Assembly (NCBI GenBank): GCA_964516135.1
Contig: CAZEWN010000002.1
Span: 1 to 64,000, forward strand
Reading direction: 5' to 3'
Origin: 34-65-8 sp964516135
Lineage (GTDB): Bacteria; Pseudomonadota; Alphaproteobacteria; Sphingomonadales; Sphingomonadaceae
Length of the DNA stretch: 64,000 nucleotides
The number at the start of each line of letters is the position of its first letter. The first letter of the stretch is position 1. Positions 51,434 through 60,791 of the stretch are shown here, piece by piece. The position numbers and the translations under genes were made by a program. The notes under the pieces are model-generated. The model was given only the letters and a program-made list of their open reading frames with translations, was not told where the DNA came from and did not search any database.

Positions 51434-51799
51434 ATGTCCGATCCCTTCTTCGATACCAACATTCTGGTCGACTGGCTGCGCGATCTTCCGCCCGCCAGCG
51501 CCGAACTGGGCCGCTACAACCGACACCGCATCAGCCGGATCGTCTGGACCGAAGTGCTCGCCGCGGAGCCGCTGGAGCGGCGCAATACCGTCCAGCAGAT
51601 CCTCGCTCCGTTCGACGTGGTCGAGGTCGACGCGCGCGTCGCGCTGGCCGCGGCCGATCTTCGCCATCGCGGCACGATGAAACTGATCGACGCCTATATT
51701 CTCGCCACGGCGCAGGTTAATGGCGCGATCCTGATCACACGCAACATCAAGGATTTTCCGGCCAACATGCCGGGTATCCGCGTTCCCTACACCCTTTGA
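51434..51799 (+). CDS. vapC: PIN-domain toxin (VapC-like ribonuclease)
   Basis: A 121-residue PIN-domain protein. Catalytic acidic residues are in place: Asp in FFDTNILVDWL, Glu in IVWTEVLA, Asp in LIDAYILATAQV, with ITRNIKDF at the end, where N-x-K-D-F is the typical last motif. VapC toxins cleave tRNA or rRNA; the target here is unknown. Coupled to the antitoxin (three-base gap), and the gene ends 15 bases before glmS, so the pair is lodged between a transporter and an essential gene. Confidence 0.88.
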   Translation: MSDPFFDTNILVDWLRDLPPASAELGRYNRHRISRIVWTEVLAAEPLERRNTVQQILAPFDVVEVDARVALAAADLRHRGTMKLIDAYILATAQVNGAILITRNIKDFPANMPGIRVPYTL

Positions 51800-51814
51800 A
51801 GGACTGACGATTCT

Positions 51815-53638
51815 ATGTGCGGCATTATCGGTATCGTGGGCAAGGAACAGGTCGCGGATCGGCTGGTCGACGGGCTGCGGCGAATGGAATACCGCGGTTA
51901 TGACAGTGCCGGCGTGTGCACGCTCCATGGCGGCGCGCTGGTGCGGCGCCGGGCCGAGGGCAAGCTCGCCAACCTGGTGCGCGAACTTGAGCGCAACCCC
52001 GCTCCGGGAACGATCGGCATCGCGCATACCCGCTGGGCGACCCACGGCGCGCCGACCGCGAACAACGCGCATCCCCACGCCACTGGCGAAGTGGCGCTGG
52101 TCCACAATGGCATCATCGAAAACTTCAAGCCGCTGCGCGATGAACTGCTAACCGAAGGGCGCACGCTCGAAAGCGACACCGATAGCGAGGTGGTCGCGCA
52201 CCTGATCTCGCGCGAAATCGAACAGGGCGCCTCGCCGCAGGACGCGGTCATGGCTGTCCTGCCGCGCCTGCGCGGTGCCTTCGCGCTTGCGATCGCGTTC
52301 CGCCAGCACCCCGACATGCTGATCGGCGCACGTCTCGGCTCGCCATTGGTGGTCGGCTATGGCGAGGGCGAAACATATCTCGGATCGGATGCGCTGGCAC
52401 TGGCGCCGCTGACACAGAAGATATCCTATCTCGAAGAAGGCGACTGGGTCGTCATCGAGCGCGGTGGCGCAACGATTCACAATGTCGAAAACACCGTCGT
52501 TAGCCGCGATGTCGTTACATCGGGTGCATCGGCGGCGGCGGTGGAGAAGGGCAACTACCGCCACTTCATGCAGAAGGAGATATTCGAACAACCGACCGTG
52601 GTCGCACAGACGCTCGCCTCTTACCTGCGCCGGTCGGACAACACGGTGGCGCTGCCGCAGATAGATTTCGATCTCTCAGCCATCAAGCGCGTTACCATCG
52701 TTGCCTGCGGTACGTCGTATTATGCCGGGCTGGTGGCGAAATACTGGTTCGAACAGTTCGCCCGCGTGCCAGTCGACATCGATGTGGCGAGCGAGTTCCG
52801 CTATCGCGATCCGGTGCTGGAGCCGGGCGGCCTCGCGCTGTTCATTTCGCAGAGCGGCGAGACGGCGGATACGCTGGCGGCATTGAAGCATTGCAAGGCC
52901 GAGGGACAGACCATCGCGGTCGTCGTCAACGTGCCGACCAGCTCGATGGCGCGCGAGGCGGACCTGCTGCTGCCCACCCACGCCGGGCCGGAAATCGGCG
53001 TCGCCAGCACCAAGGCGTTCACCTGCCAGCTTGCGGTGCTCGCCGCGCTCGCCGCGCACATGGCGGTGAAGAAGGGCCGGATGAGCCGCGAGGAGGAGCA
53101 GGAGGTCGTCAAGCACCTGCTCGAAGCGCCCGCCGCATTGAACGCCGCGCTCGACCATGACGACGACATCGCGGCAATGGCGCACCTTATCGCGCCGGCG
53201 CGTGATGTGCTCTATCTCGGGCGCGGGCCGGACTATCCGCTCGCGCTGGAAGGCGCGCTGAAGCTCAAGGAAATCAGCTACATCCATGCCGAAGGCTATG
53301 CCAGCGGAGAGATGAAGCATGGGCCGATCGCGCTGATCGACGAGGCCGTGCCGGTGATCGTCCTCGCCCCCAGCGGGCCGCTGTTTGAAAAGACCGTCAG
53401 CAACATGCAGGAAGTGCGCGCGCGTGGCGGCAAGATCGTGCTTATTTCCGACGAGGAAGGGCTTGCTGAAGCGGGCGAGGGCTGTCTTGCCACGATCCAG
53501 ATGCCGAAGGTGCATCCGCTGATCGCGCCGCTGGTCTATGCCGTGCCAGTGCAGTTGCTCGCCTACCATGTGGCCTGCGTGAAGGGCACCGATGTGGACC
53601 AGCCGCGCAACCTGGCAAAGTCGGTGACGGTGGAGTAA
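51815..53638 (+). CDS. glmS: Glutamine-fructose-6-phosphate aminotransferase (isomerizing)
   Basis: A 607-residue enzyme making glucosamine-6-phosphate from fructose-6-phosphate and glutamine. The glutaminase domain starts with the processed CGIIGIVG (Cys1 after Met removal), with YRGYDSAG and HTRWATHGAPT. Two SIS domains follow with VACGTSYYAGLVAKYW and LFISQSGETADTLAAL, and the C-terminus PRNLAKSVTVE is family typical. AAGGA precedes ATG 51815. Next step enzymes GlmM and GlmU are needed for UDP-GlcNAc; glmU is in this window but 14 kb away. Confidence 0.97.
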   Translation: MCGIIGIVGKEQVADRLVDGLRRMEYRGYDSAGVCTLHGGALVRRRAEGKLANLVRELERNPAPGTIGIAHTRWATHGAPTANNAHPHATGEVALVHNGIIENFKPLRDELLTEGRTLESDTDSEVVAHLISREIEQGASPQDAVMAVLPRLRGAFALAIAFRQHPDMLIGARLGSPLVVGYGEGETYLGSDALALAPLTQKISYLEEGDWVVIERGGATIHNVENTVVSRDVVTSGASAAAVEKGNYRHFMQKEIFEQPTVVAQTLASYLRRSDNTVALPQIDFDLSAIKRVTIVACGTSYYAGLVAKYWFEQFARVPVDIDVASEFRYRDPVLEPGGLALFISQSGETADTLAALKHCKAEGQTIAVVVNVPTSSMAREADLLLPTHAGPEIGVASTKAFTCQLAVLAALAAHMAVKKGRMSREEEQEVVKHLLEAPAALNAALDHDDDIAAMAHLIAPARDVLYLGRGPDYPLALEGALKLKEISYIHAEGYASGEMKHGPIALIDEAVPVIVLAPSGPLFEKTVSNMQEVRARGGKIVLISDEEGLAEAGEGCLATIQMPKVHPLIAPLVYAVPVQLLAYHVACVKGTDVDQPRNLAKSVTVE

Positions 53639-53703
53639 ACCGGCCCGATTTCGCGGCGGCCATGCTTTACCGGCTCGAAACCTTTGCTCGCTATCCCGGG
53701 TGA

Positions 53704-56055
53704 GTGAGCGAAAATCAGAGCGAAGTCCCTAATCTGCCGACGGAATTGTCGGCGAAGGCGGTCCTCGGGTTGGATGATCCGACGACCGACCAATGGGCGC
53801 GCCTGCGCGGGATGCAATATACCCGCATTGGTGAGACGATCCGCAGCCGCCTGGCCGGCTATGCACTCGCCTTTGCCCTGACCGTCGTCGCGCATGTGCA
53901 GACCGCGGGTTTCGAACCGCTCGCGCTATGGGCGATGTTGCTTGGACTGACGCTTTACCACAACATTGGCGTGGACCGGGCCGTGGCCGATACCCATCGC
54001 CGCGCCATGCTGCGGTCCGAAATGCGGCGCCACACCCTGGCCATATCGCTCATGGCCACGGTCTGGTCGCTGCCGCTGGCCTATGCCGCATTCACGGGTG
54101 ACCTGCGCGGGTTCTTGCTCAGTTACGTCATCCTGGTCTGCATTATCGCCTGTTCGGCCCAGATCGTGGCCGCGACGCCGCTTTCCACGCTTGCCTTCAC
54201 CCTGATCGGAAGCCTGTTTGCGGTGGGCGGTGCGGTGTGGCTAGGTGAATATGCCATCGTCCCGCTCACGCTGGTGTTCGGCGCCACAATCGGGCTGGGC
54301 GCGGTGAACACCGCGCGGGTCCACCTGAGCGCGCGCATTGCCGAGATGGCAATCCTTGAAAAGAGCGAGGTCGTATCGTTGCTCTTGCGTGAGTTCGAGG
54401 AAAACGAGGCGGACTGGCTGTGGCAGATCGACGTTAATCGCCGCGTGCGTTCGGCTTCGCCGCGGTTCGCCTATGCGCTCGGCCGGTCGACGGAAGACAG
54501 CGAGGGCAAATCATTCCTCGAGATGATCGCGGGTGATGCGTGGGAGAATGGCCAGTTTCCACCCAGCCTGCATGATCTGGCCGAGCGGCTGAAGCGGCGC
54601 GAGAGTTTTTCCGACCTGATCGTTCGCGTCACCATCAATCACGAAAGCCGTTGGTGGGAATTGTCGGGCACGCCGATGCTCGACGACCGGGGCAATCATG
54701 TGGGCTTTCGCGGCGTCGGTTCCGATGTGACCGAACAGCGGGAAAGCTCCGAAAAGATCGCCTATCTGGCGCGCTACGACACGCTGACCGGCCTGCCCAA
54801 CAGGCTGATGCTCAACGAAGCGCTGAGCGATGCGATGCGCTATGCCAAGCAATGGCGCACGCGCTGCGCGTTCCTGATGATCGACCTCGATCGGTTCAAG
54901 GCGGTCAACGATTCGCTGGGACACCTGGTCGGTGATCAGCTCCTGGCGCAGGTATCCCGCCGGCTGAAGGAACTGATGGGCGAAAACGAGCTGGTCGGTC
55001 GGCTCGGGGGTGATGAATTCGCGATCGTCATTCGCGATGCGTCTGAACGCGGTCGCGTGGAAACCGTGGCACGCCGGGTGATCGACCGGCTGTCGCAACC
55101 TTACCAGATCGACCATCACACGCTTTATGTCGGCGCCAGCGTCGGTTCGGCGGTCGCCCCGCGCGACGGCAAGACCGCCGAAGAACTGATGCGGAACTCC
55201 GACCTCGCGCTCTATCGCGCGAAGGACGAGGGGGGCGGCAACCATTGCACCTACGAGCCCAAGCTGCATGCCGTGGCCGAGGAACGTCGCCAGCTCGAAT
55301 TCGCGCTGCGCCGTGCGCTTGAACGGCAGGAGTTGGTGCTTGAATATCAGCCGGTGGTCGATGCGAATGACGAAAGCCTGGTCAGCTTCGAGGCGCTTGT
55401 GCGTTGGAACAGCACGGACCATGGCAGCGTCAGCCCCGGCAAGTTCATCCCCCTGGCCGAGGATACCCGGCTGATCGTACCGATCGGCGAATGGGTGTTG
55501 CAGACCGCCTGTCACGAGGCGATGCAGTGGCCGGGGCACGTGAAGGTCAATGTCAATGTGTCGGGCGAACAGCTGGTCGAACCGAATTTCGCCGCCACGG
55601 TGGTGCGCGCGTTGGCCGCGACTGGCTTGCAGCCGCAGCGGCTCGAAATAGAGGTCACTGAAAGCATATTCCTGCGCGATGCCGATGTCGCACGCGCCGC
55701 CCTGGAACAGGTCATGGCGTTGGGATGCAGTGTGGCGCTCGACGATTTCGGCACCGGCTATTCCTCGCTCGGATACTTGCGCAAGCTCCGCTTCACCACG
55801 ATCAAGGTCGACCGCAGCTTCGTGCAGGGCGCGGCCGAAAACCATGCCGAGAGCCTGGCGATCGTGCGCGCGGTGGTGGCGATGGCGCAGAGCCTGGAAA
55901 TGACGACCACCGCCGAAGGGGTCGAGACTGCCGAACAGGCCGCGCTGATCCGCGACATGGGCTGCAACAAGATCCAGGGCTATTACTTCGGCCGCCCCAT
56001 GCCCGCGGCCGACGCCCGCGCCCTGTTCATGCGCGGCGCGCGCGAGGCGGGCTGA
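53704..56055 (+). CDS. GGDEF-EAL bifunctional cyclic-di-GMP protein with membrane and PAS domains
   Basis: A 783-residue membrane protein: six hydrophobic segments in the first 220 residues, a PAS-like domain around 240-350 (DWLWQIDVNRRVRSASPRFAYALG ... GFRGVGSDVTEQR, by its edges), a GGDEF domain with GRLGGDEFAIV, and an EAL domain with SFEALVRW, EVTES, DDFGTGYSSL, KVDRSFV and AEGVET. The GGDEF site is intact, but the inhibitory RxxD site upstream is replaced (GENE), so product inhibition should be absent. All EAL metal residues are present. Such proteins either make or degrade c-di-GMP; here both look possible. The start GTG 53704 lacks a strong ribosome-binding site. Confidence 0.93.
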   Translation: MSENQSEVPNLPTELSAKAVLGLDDPTTDQWARLRGMQYTRIGETIRSRLAGYALAFALTVVAHVQTAGFEPLALWAMLLGLTLYHNIGVDRAVADTHRRAMLRSEMRRHTLAISLMATVWSLPLAYAAFTGDLRGFLLSYVILVCIIACSAQIVAATPLSTLAFTLIGSLFAVGGAVWLGEYAIVPLTLVFGATIGLGAVNTARVHLSARIAEMAILEKSEVVSLLLREFEENEADWLWQIDVNRRVRSASPRFAYALGRSTEDSEGKSFLEMIAGDAWENGQFPPSLHDLAERLKRRESFSDLIVRVTINHESRWWELSGTPMLDDRGNHVGFRGVGSDVTEQRESSEKIAYLARYDTLTGLPNRLMLNEALSDAMRYAKQWRTRCAFLMIDLDRFKAVNDSLGHLVGDQLLAQVSRRLKELMGENELVGRLGGDEFAIVIRDASERGRVETVARRVIDRLSQPYQIDHHTLYVGASVGSAVAPRDGKTAEELMRNSDLALYRAKDEGGGNHCTYEPKLHAVAEERRQLEFALRRALERQELVLEYQPVVDANDESLVSFEALVRWNSTDHGSVSPGKFIPLAEDTRLIVPIGEWVLQTACHEAMQWPGHVKVNVNVSGEQLVEPNFAATVVRALAATGLQPQRLEIEVTESIFLRDADVARAALEQVMALGCSVALDDFGTGYSSLGYLRKLRFTTIKVDRSFVQGAAENHAESLAIVRAVVAMAQSLEMTTTAEGVETAEQAALIRDMGCNKIQGYYFGRPMPAADARALFMRGAREAG

Positions 56056-56058
56056 ACC

Positions 56059-56739
56059 TCAGGCGTCGACCAGACCCCGGATCGCGCTTTCGAACAACGC
56101 GCGGCCATCAATGCCGCCATGGTCTGCCTCGATTGCGCGTTCGGGATGCGGCATCATACCGAGCACGTTGCCATCGGCATTGAGGATTCCCGCGATATCG
56201 CGCTGCGACCCGTTGACCGTGTCGAGATAGCGGAAAGCGACGCGCCCTTCGCCCTCGATCCGGTCGAGTGTCTCGGCATCGGCGAAGAAGTTGCCGTCGT
56301 GGTGCGCGACGGGAATGTGAATCGTTGTCCCCGCCGCATATCCACCGGTGAACAGGCTTTGGCTGTTCTCCACCCGCAGCGGAACCGTGCGGCAGACGAA
56401 GTTCTGGCCCGCATTGCGGAGCAGCGCGCCGGGCAGCAGCCCCGCCTCGGTAAGCACCTGGAAGCCGTTGCACACGCCCAGCACGGGCACGCCGCGATCA
56501 GCCGCGCGGATCACCGAACGCATGATCGGGCTCTTGGCCGCCATCGCGCCCGAACGCAGGTAGTCGCCGTAGGAAAACCCGCCCGGCAGCGCGATCAGGT
56601 CGAGCCGGTCCGGCAGGTCTGCATCGCCGTGCCAAACACGCAAGGGCGCCGTGCCCGACACCTTTTCCAGCGCCACCGCCATGTCGCGGTCGCAGTTGGA
56701 GCCGGGAAATGTGATCACGGCGGCGCGCAAGCCCGCCAT
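56059..56739 (-). CDS. purQ: Phosphoribosylformylglycinamidine synthase, glutaminase subunit PurQ
   Basis: A 226-residue class I glutamine amidotransferase delivering ammonia to PurL. The nucleophile Cys is in VLGVCNGFQVL, with His and Glu in MMPHPERA; the N-terminus AAVITFPGSNCDRDM and GGFSYGDYLRSGAMA are diagnostic. ATG 56739 overlaps the purS stop (TGATG). The longer frame reaching past purS is not coding. PurL itself is not in the window. Confidence 0.96.
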   Translation of the reverse strand: MAGLRAAVITFPGSNCDRDMAVALEKVSGTAPLRVWHGDADLPDRLDLIALPGGFSYGDYLRSGAMAAKSPIMRSVIRAADRGVPVLGVCNGFQVLTEAGLLPGALLRNAGQNFVCRTVPLRVENSQSLFTGGYAAGTTIHIPVAHHDGNFFADAETLDRIEGEGRVAFRYLDTVNGSQRDIAGILNADGNVLGMMPHPERAIEADHGGIDGRALFESAIRGLVDA

Positions 56740-56978
56740 CAGACCGTCTCCGCCTTTTCGATGCGGTAGTTCTCGATCACCATGTTGGCGAGGAGCTTGC
56801 GGCACATGTCGTCGAGCGCGGCATCGCTGGTGCCATCGGCCACGTCGAGTTCGATCAGGCGGCCGACACGCACGTCCGTCACACCCTCGAACCCCATGCC
56901 TTCGAGCGCGTGATGCACGGCGCGGCCTTGCGGGTCGAGCACGCCCGGCTTGAGGCTGACGTGGACGCGGACTTTCAT
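56739..56978 (-). CDS. purS: Phosphoribosylformylglycinamidine synthase subunit PurS
   Basis: A 79-residue small subunit that bridges PurQ and PurL. Recognised by KVRVHVSLKPGVLDPQGRAVHHALEGMGFEG at its N-terminus (shown by edges), DVRVGRLIELDV and the C-terminal NMVIENYRIE. The stop is coupled to the purQ start. Full length; its presence means the three-part (PurS-PurQ-PurL) enzyme is used. Confidence 0.95.
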   Translation of the reverse strand: MKVRVHVSLKPGVLDPQGRAVHHALEGMGFEGVTDVRVGRLIELDVADGTSDAALDDMCRKLLANMVIENYRIEKAETV

Positions 56979-57011
56979 GGGCGGGACTCCGGCTGGCGCT
57001 GTTGGGCGCGC

Positions 57012-59861
57012 CTATAGCGATGGCGCTGCGGGAACGGAACCCTGCTCGGCAGGCAGGATCACGATCTCCACCGCGCGTGCCGGGTCGAGGTACTTGACCG
57101 CCATCGCCTGCACGTCCGCCGGGGTTAGCGCCTGGTAGCGGCCCTTGGCCGCGCGGTAGCGCTCGATCGTGTCCGGCTGGCTCTGCGCGCGATCGACCAG
57201 GCTCATCCACCCGGTGTTGGTTTTCAGCAAATTGTCGAGCCGTTCGAGCAAGGGCTGGCGGGCGCGCTGGAAGATGTCGGCATCGACCGGCGCGGCGCGC
57301 AATCTCGCCACTGTTTCGCGGATCGCGGCGCTGGTCGCCTCGACCTCGCCCGGCTCCACGGTCGCGGTGATCGCGAAGGTGCCGTAGCCGGGGTAGTGAC
57401 GGCTCTGGGCGTTGGCGACATTGGGTGAATACGTCTTGCCCAGCGCTTCGCGCAACTGCTCGGTGATCTCGAGATCGGCGACCGCGCGCAGCAGGGTCAG
57501 CGTGCTGCCCGCGGCGACGTCGGTATAGTCCTCGGTGGGCCAGACCTGCTGAACCAGCGCCTGATCGGCACCGCCGGTGTGGCGCAGTACCCGGCGCGAG
57601 CGGTCCGCGGTGAAGGCGCGGTCGTTGTTGGAGTCGTAATTGCTGAACGCGGCCTCGCGCGCGGGCAGGGCGCCCAGGGTCGCGCCCACCAGCGCGATTG
57701 CGCGCGCTTCGTCCACGTCGCCCACCAGCGCCACCTCGATTGCACCCCCGGCCAGCCGGTCGCCGATCGCCGCGCGCAATTGCGCGAAATCGAGCGCGGC
57801 ATAGGCCTCTTGCGATTGCAGGGTGAACCGCGGGTCGTTGTCGCTCAGCACGCCGCCGATGCGGTTGCCCAGCGCGCTGCCCGGCGTCGCGTCGACGCGG
57901 GCGAAGAAATCGGCCAGTGAATTGCGATAGCGTGTCACCGCCTCGGGCCGGTAGCCGGGATCCGTGAGATAGGCCGTAATCAGTTGTAATTGCAGTTCCA
58001 GATCGCGCGGGGTGGTGGTGCCGGCAACGCGGAAGGCATCGGTCTGCGCGGTAAAACTGGCATCGACCGTGCGCCCGGCCAGGATCGTCTGCAATTCCGA
58101 CAGCGAATGCTTGCCCAGTCCGCCAGCGGAATAGAGCCCGGTGAGCGCGGTCGCGAGTGGCGCCTCGCGCGTATCGAGGAACTGGCCGCCGTCAATCGCG
58201 ATCGCCACGCGGACCCGGTCACGCTCCAGCGCGGTGCGCTTCAGGTTGAGCATCACGCCATTGGCGAAGCGCAGCGTGCGGATGCCAAACGTATCGTCGG
58301 TCCTGTCTTCGACCACGGTACCCGGCGTCCCGAAGACGGTATAGCCAAACGGGACCGCGCTGGCCTGTTCGGACGCCGTGACCGGCGCGGCCATGGCGGC
58401 CTGAAACGCATCGCGCAGCGCCGCTTCCCCGCCGTCGGGCGCGCTGCGGCCCTGATAGCGGATCAGCGCATCGTCGAGTGGCAAAGAATGGTCGCGCACC
58501 GCGGCGAGAGCAGCAGCAGGTGTGGCGACCGCCGCGACTTCCTCGAAGATCGCGAGCTGGTCGCTTGGCCCGATCGGCACCCGATCATCACGCGTGAGGG
58601 CGATCGCTGCATTGGCCAGCGCGGTATTGCTGCGCGTCTCGGCGCCGGCGGCGGCGTTCTCGTACGCGGTCCGGAGTTGCGCCACTTGCTCGGCGATCTC
58701 CGCCGCGGAAAAGCCATGCTCGATCGCCTGGCGATATTCGGCCACCGCGGCCGCCATGCCGCGCTGCCACTGTCCTTCGATCGCATTGACTGTCAGCGAG
58801 GTCTGGCGCGCGGTTTCGAATACGTCGCCGGTGCCGAATCCTGCAGCGCGAAAGGGCGGATCGTCGCCTTGCGCCAGTCGCTGCATCCGCCGCGAGATGG
58901 CAGCATAGCCAAGCGCGCGCAGCATGGCCGTCTTGCGCCGGGCGCGCGTATCGGGTTCGTCGACCCAGGGCCCGTTACGCAGGATTGCAATCTGAGTGTC
59001 GAGCGCGGGATCGAGATAGATTTTTGTCGCGCCCTTGTATTCCGGGTCATAGGGTCCGGCACCCGGCTGCGGCGCGCTCTCGCGTGCCTGCCAATCGGAA
59101 AAGCGCGCCTTAATCTTCGCTTCGACCAGGACCGGATCGAAGTCACCGACGACCACCAGCGTGGTCTTTTGGGGCACGTAGTTGCGCTCCCAGAACGCCT
59201 TGAGCGTCGCCGCGCTGGCGCTGTCGACATCCTCGCGCTCGGCCAGCGGGAAGCGTTCCGAAAAACGCGAGCCCGGAAACATGAAATCGACCGTGTCGGC
59301 CAGGTTGCGCTGGGCGAAAGTGGTGCGGTCGCGCCGCTCCGCCAGCAGCACGCCGCGTTCGCGTTCGACCGCGTTTGGTTCGAACAGCAGTTCGCTGGCA
59401 GTTTCGCGCATCAGCATCAGCGCGGTGTCGAGCAAGTCATCGTCCGCGCGTGGCAGGTCGAGCATGTACTGTGTGTAATCGAACGCGGTCGCGGCATTGG
59501 TGTCCGCTCCGAAGGCAAGTCCGAGCCGTTCGAGCAGCTTGACCATTTCCCCCTCTGGCACGTTGGTCGATCCGTTGAAGGCCATGTGTTCGACGAAATG
59601 CGCGAGGCCGCGCTCGCCCTCGCGTTCGTCGAGCCGCCCCGCGCCGATCTCCATTCGCACGACCGCCGTGCCTTCGGGGCGGTCGTTGCGGCGGATGACA
59701 TAGTGCATGCCATTGTCGAGCTGGCCGAACACATACGCCTGCTCAGCCGCGAGATCGCTTTTCTCGAATGCCCAGGCAACGGGTTCCGGCGCCGCATCCC
59801 GCGCGGCGACAGGAACCGCGACCAGCAGCGCGGCGGGCAGGAAAATCAGGCGTTTCAGCAT
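57012..59861 (-). CDS. M16 family zinc metallopeptidase, two-domain (pitrilysin-like)
   Basis: A 949-residue exported protease. Signal peptide (LIFLPAALLVAVPVAA), first M16 domain with the inverted zinc motif HFVEH in GLAHFVEHMAFNG and the third ligand Glu in NAVERERGVLLAE, then inactive-type M16 domains in the second half ending TPADVQAMAVKYL. Related enzymes degrade peptides in the periplasm. It lies between purC and purS, transcribed in the same direction, with 33-52 bases on either side; the purine link is positional and probably meaningless functionally. Confidence 0.92.
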   Translation of the reverse strand: MLKRLIFLPAALLVAVPVAARDAAPEPVAWAFEKSDLAAEQAYVFGQLDNGMHYVIRRNDRPEGTAVVRMEIGAGRLDEREGERGLAHFVEHMAFNGSTNVPEGEMVKLLERLGLAFGADTNAATAFDYTQYMLDLPRADDDLLDTALMLMRETASELLFEPNAVERERGVLLAERRDRTTFAQRNLADTVDFMFPGSRFSERFPLAEREDVDSASAATLKAFWERNYVPQKTTLVVVGDFDPVLVEAKIKARFSDWQARESAPQPGAGPYDPEYKGATKIYLDPALDTQIAILRNGPWVDEPDTRARRKTAMLRALGYAAISRRMQRLAQGDDPPFRAAGFGTGDVFETARQTSLTVNAIEGQWQRGMAAAVAEYRQAIEHGFSAAEIAEQVAQLRTAYENAAAGAETRSNTALANAAIALTRDDRVPIGPSDQLAIFEEVAAVATPAAALAAVRDHSLPLDDALIRYQGRSAPDGGEAALRDAFQAAMAAPVTASEQASAVPFGYTVFGTPGTVVEDRTDDTFGIRTLRFANGVMLNLKRTALERDRVRVAIAIDGGQFLDTREAPLATALTGLYSAGGLGKHSLSELQTILAGRTVDASFTAQTDAFRVAGTTTPRDLELQLQLITAYLTDPGYRPEAVTRYRNSLADFFARVDATPGSALGNRIGGVLSDNDPRFTLQSQEAYAALDFAQLRAAIGDRLAGGAIEVALVGDVDEARAIALVGATLGALPAREAAFSNYDSNNDRAFTADRSRRVLRHTGGADQALVQQVWPTEDYTDVAAGSTLTLLRAVADLEITEQLREALGKTYSPNVANAQSRHYPGYGTFAITATVEPGEVEATSAAIRETVARLRAAPVDADIFQRARQPLLERLDNLLKTNTGWMSLVDRAQSQPDTIERYRAAKGRYQALTPADVQAMAVKYLDPARAVEIVILPAEQGSVPAAPSL

Positions 59862-59913
59862 TCCGCCTACATGGCAGCCTCGCCTGAACCGGACAATAAC
59901 CGCGTGGCGGCTC

Positions 59914-60720
59914 CTATTTTTTGGGCTTGGGGTTCAGCCGCAGGCGCCCGCGGTGCGCGTCGAGATCGAACACTTCGCCCGGCCCGTTGTCCTCGCCGTT
60001 CAGAAGGCCGAGGCGGCGGGCGACTTCCTGATAGGCCTCTTCCTCGCCTCCCAGGTCGCGGCGGAAGCGGTCCTTGTCCAGTTTCTCGCCGGTCTTCATG
60101 TCCCACAGGCGGCAGCCGTCGGGGCTGATCTCGTCGGCCAGGATCACGCGGGCGTAATTGTCCTGATCCCAAATGCGCCCGAATTCGAGCTTGAAATCGA
60201 CCAGGCGGATGTCGATCGCGGCGAACATGCCGCACAGGAAATCATTAATGCGGATCGCCATGCTGGCGATGTCCTGCATCTCTTCCGGGCCGGCCCAGTT
60301 GAAGCAGGCGATATGCTCTTCCGCAACCAGCGGATCGCCCAGCGCATCGTCCTTGTAATAGTATTCGATCAGCGTGTGGGGCAGCGGTTCGCCTTCCTCG
60401 ATGCCGAGGCGCTTGGAAATGCTGCCAGCGGCGACATTGCGAACCACGACCTCGATCGGGATGATCTCGACCTGGCGCACGAGCTGCTCGCGCATGTTCA
60501 GGCGGCGGATGAAGTGCGTGGGAATGCCGATGTGCGACAGGCGCGTGAATACATACTCGCTGATGCGGTTGTTGATCACGCCCTTGCCGTTGATCGTGCC
60601 CTTCTTCTGCGCATTGAAGGCGGTCGCATCGTCCTTGAAATACTGGATCAGCGTGCCCGGTTCAGGACCTTCATAGAGGATCTTGGCCTTGCCTTCGTAA
60701 ATCTGGCGGCGACGGGACAT
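59914..60720 (-). CDS. purC: Phosphoribosylaminoimidazole-succinocarboxamide (SAICAR) synthase
   Basis: A 268-residue ATP-dependent ligase adding aspartate to CAIR in purine synthesis. The N-terminus QIYEGKAKILYEG, FKDDATAFNAQKKGTI, GIPTHFIRRL, VVRNVAAGSISKRLGIEEG and LVDFKLEFGR are diagnostic, with ILADEISPDGCRLWD as the substrate loop. AAGGAA lies before ATG 60720. A strong terminator-like hairpin ends only about 20 bases upstream (see findings). The C-terminal 35 residues (GEVFDLDAHRGRLRLNPKPKK) are a basic extension. Confidence 0.96.
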   Translation of the reverse strand: MSRRRQIYEGKAKILYEGPEPGTLIQYFKDDATAFNAQKKGTINGKGVINNRISEYVFTRLSHIGIPTHFIRRLNMREQLVRQVEIIPIEVVVRNVAAGSISKRLGIEEGEPLPHTLIEYYYKDDALGDPLVAEEHIACFNWAGPEEMQDIASMAIRINDFLCGMFAAIDIRLVDFKLEFGRIWDQDNYARVILADEISPDGCRLWDMKTGEKLDKDRFRRDLGGEEEAYQEVARRLGLLNGEDNGPGEVFDLDAHRGRLRLNPKPKK

Positions 60721-60739
60721 GGGGCGTTTCCTTGGCGTG

Positions 60740-60791
60740 AAAAACGAATGCCCCGGCCGGCGGAATCGGCTGGCGTCCGCGGGGCCGGGGC
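60740..60791 (-). terminator. Rho-independent terminator after tRNA-Phe, just upstream of purC
   Basis: Reading on the minus strand, GCCCCGGCC (60791-60783) pairs with GGCCGGGGC (60758-60750) with an inner TCCGC-type stem, followed by five T residues at 60744-60740. It lies about 70 bases downstream of tRNA-Phe and would end that transcript, but it also stands directly in front of purC. Confidence 0.75.

Noticed and set aside
54511..55845. A 444-codon open frame antisense to the GGDEF-EAL gene
   Set aside because: Codon-structure shadow; the sense protein has complete catalytic motifs.
57990..60128. A 712-codon open frame on the plus strand opposite the M16 protease
   Set aside because: Antisense shadow of a high-GC gene: Arg/Gly-rich composition, no recognised domain, and it crosses the purC gene end.
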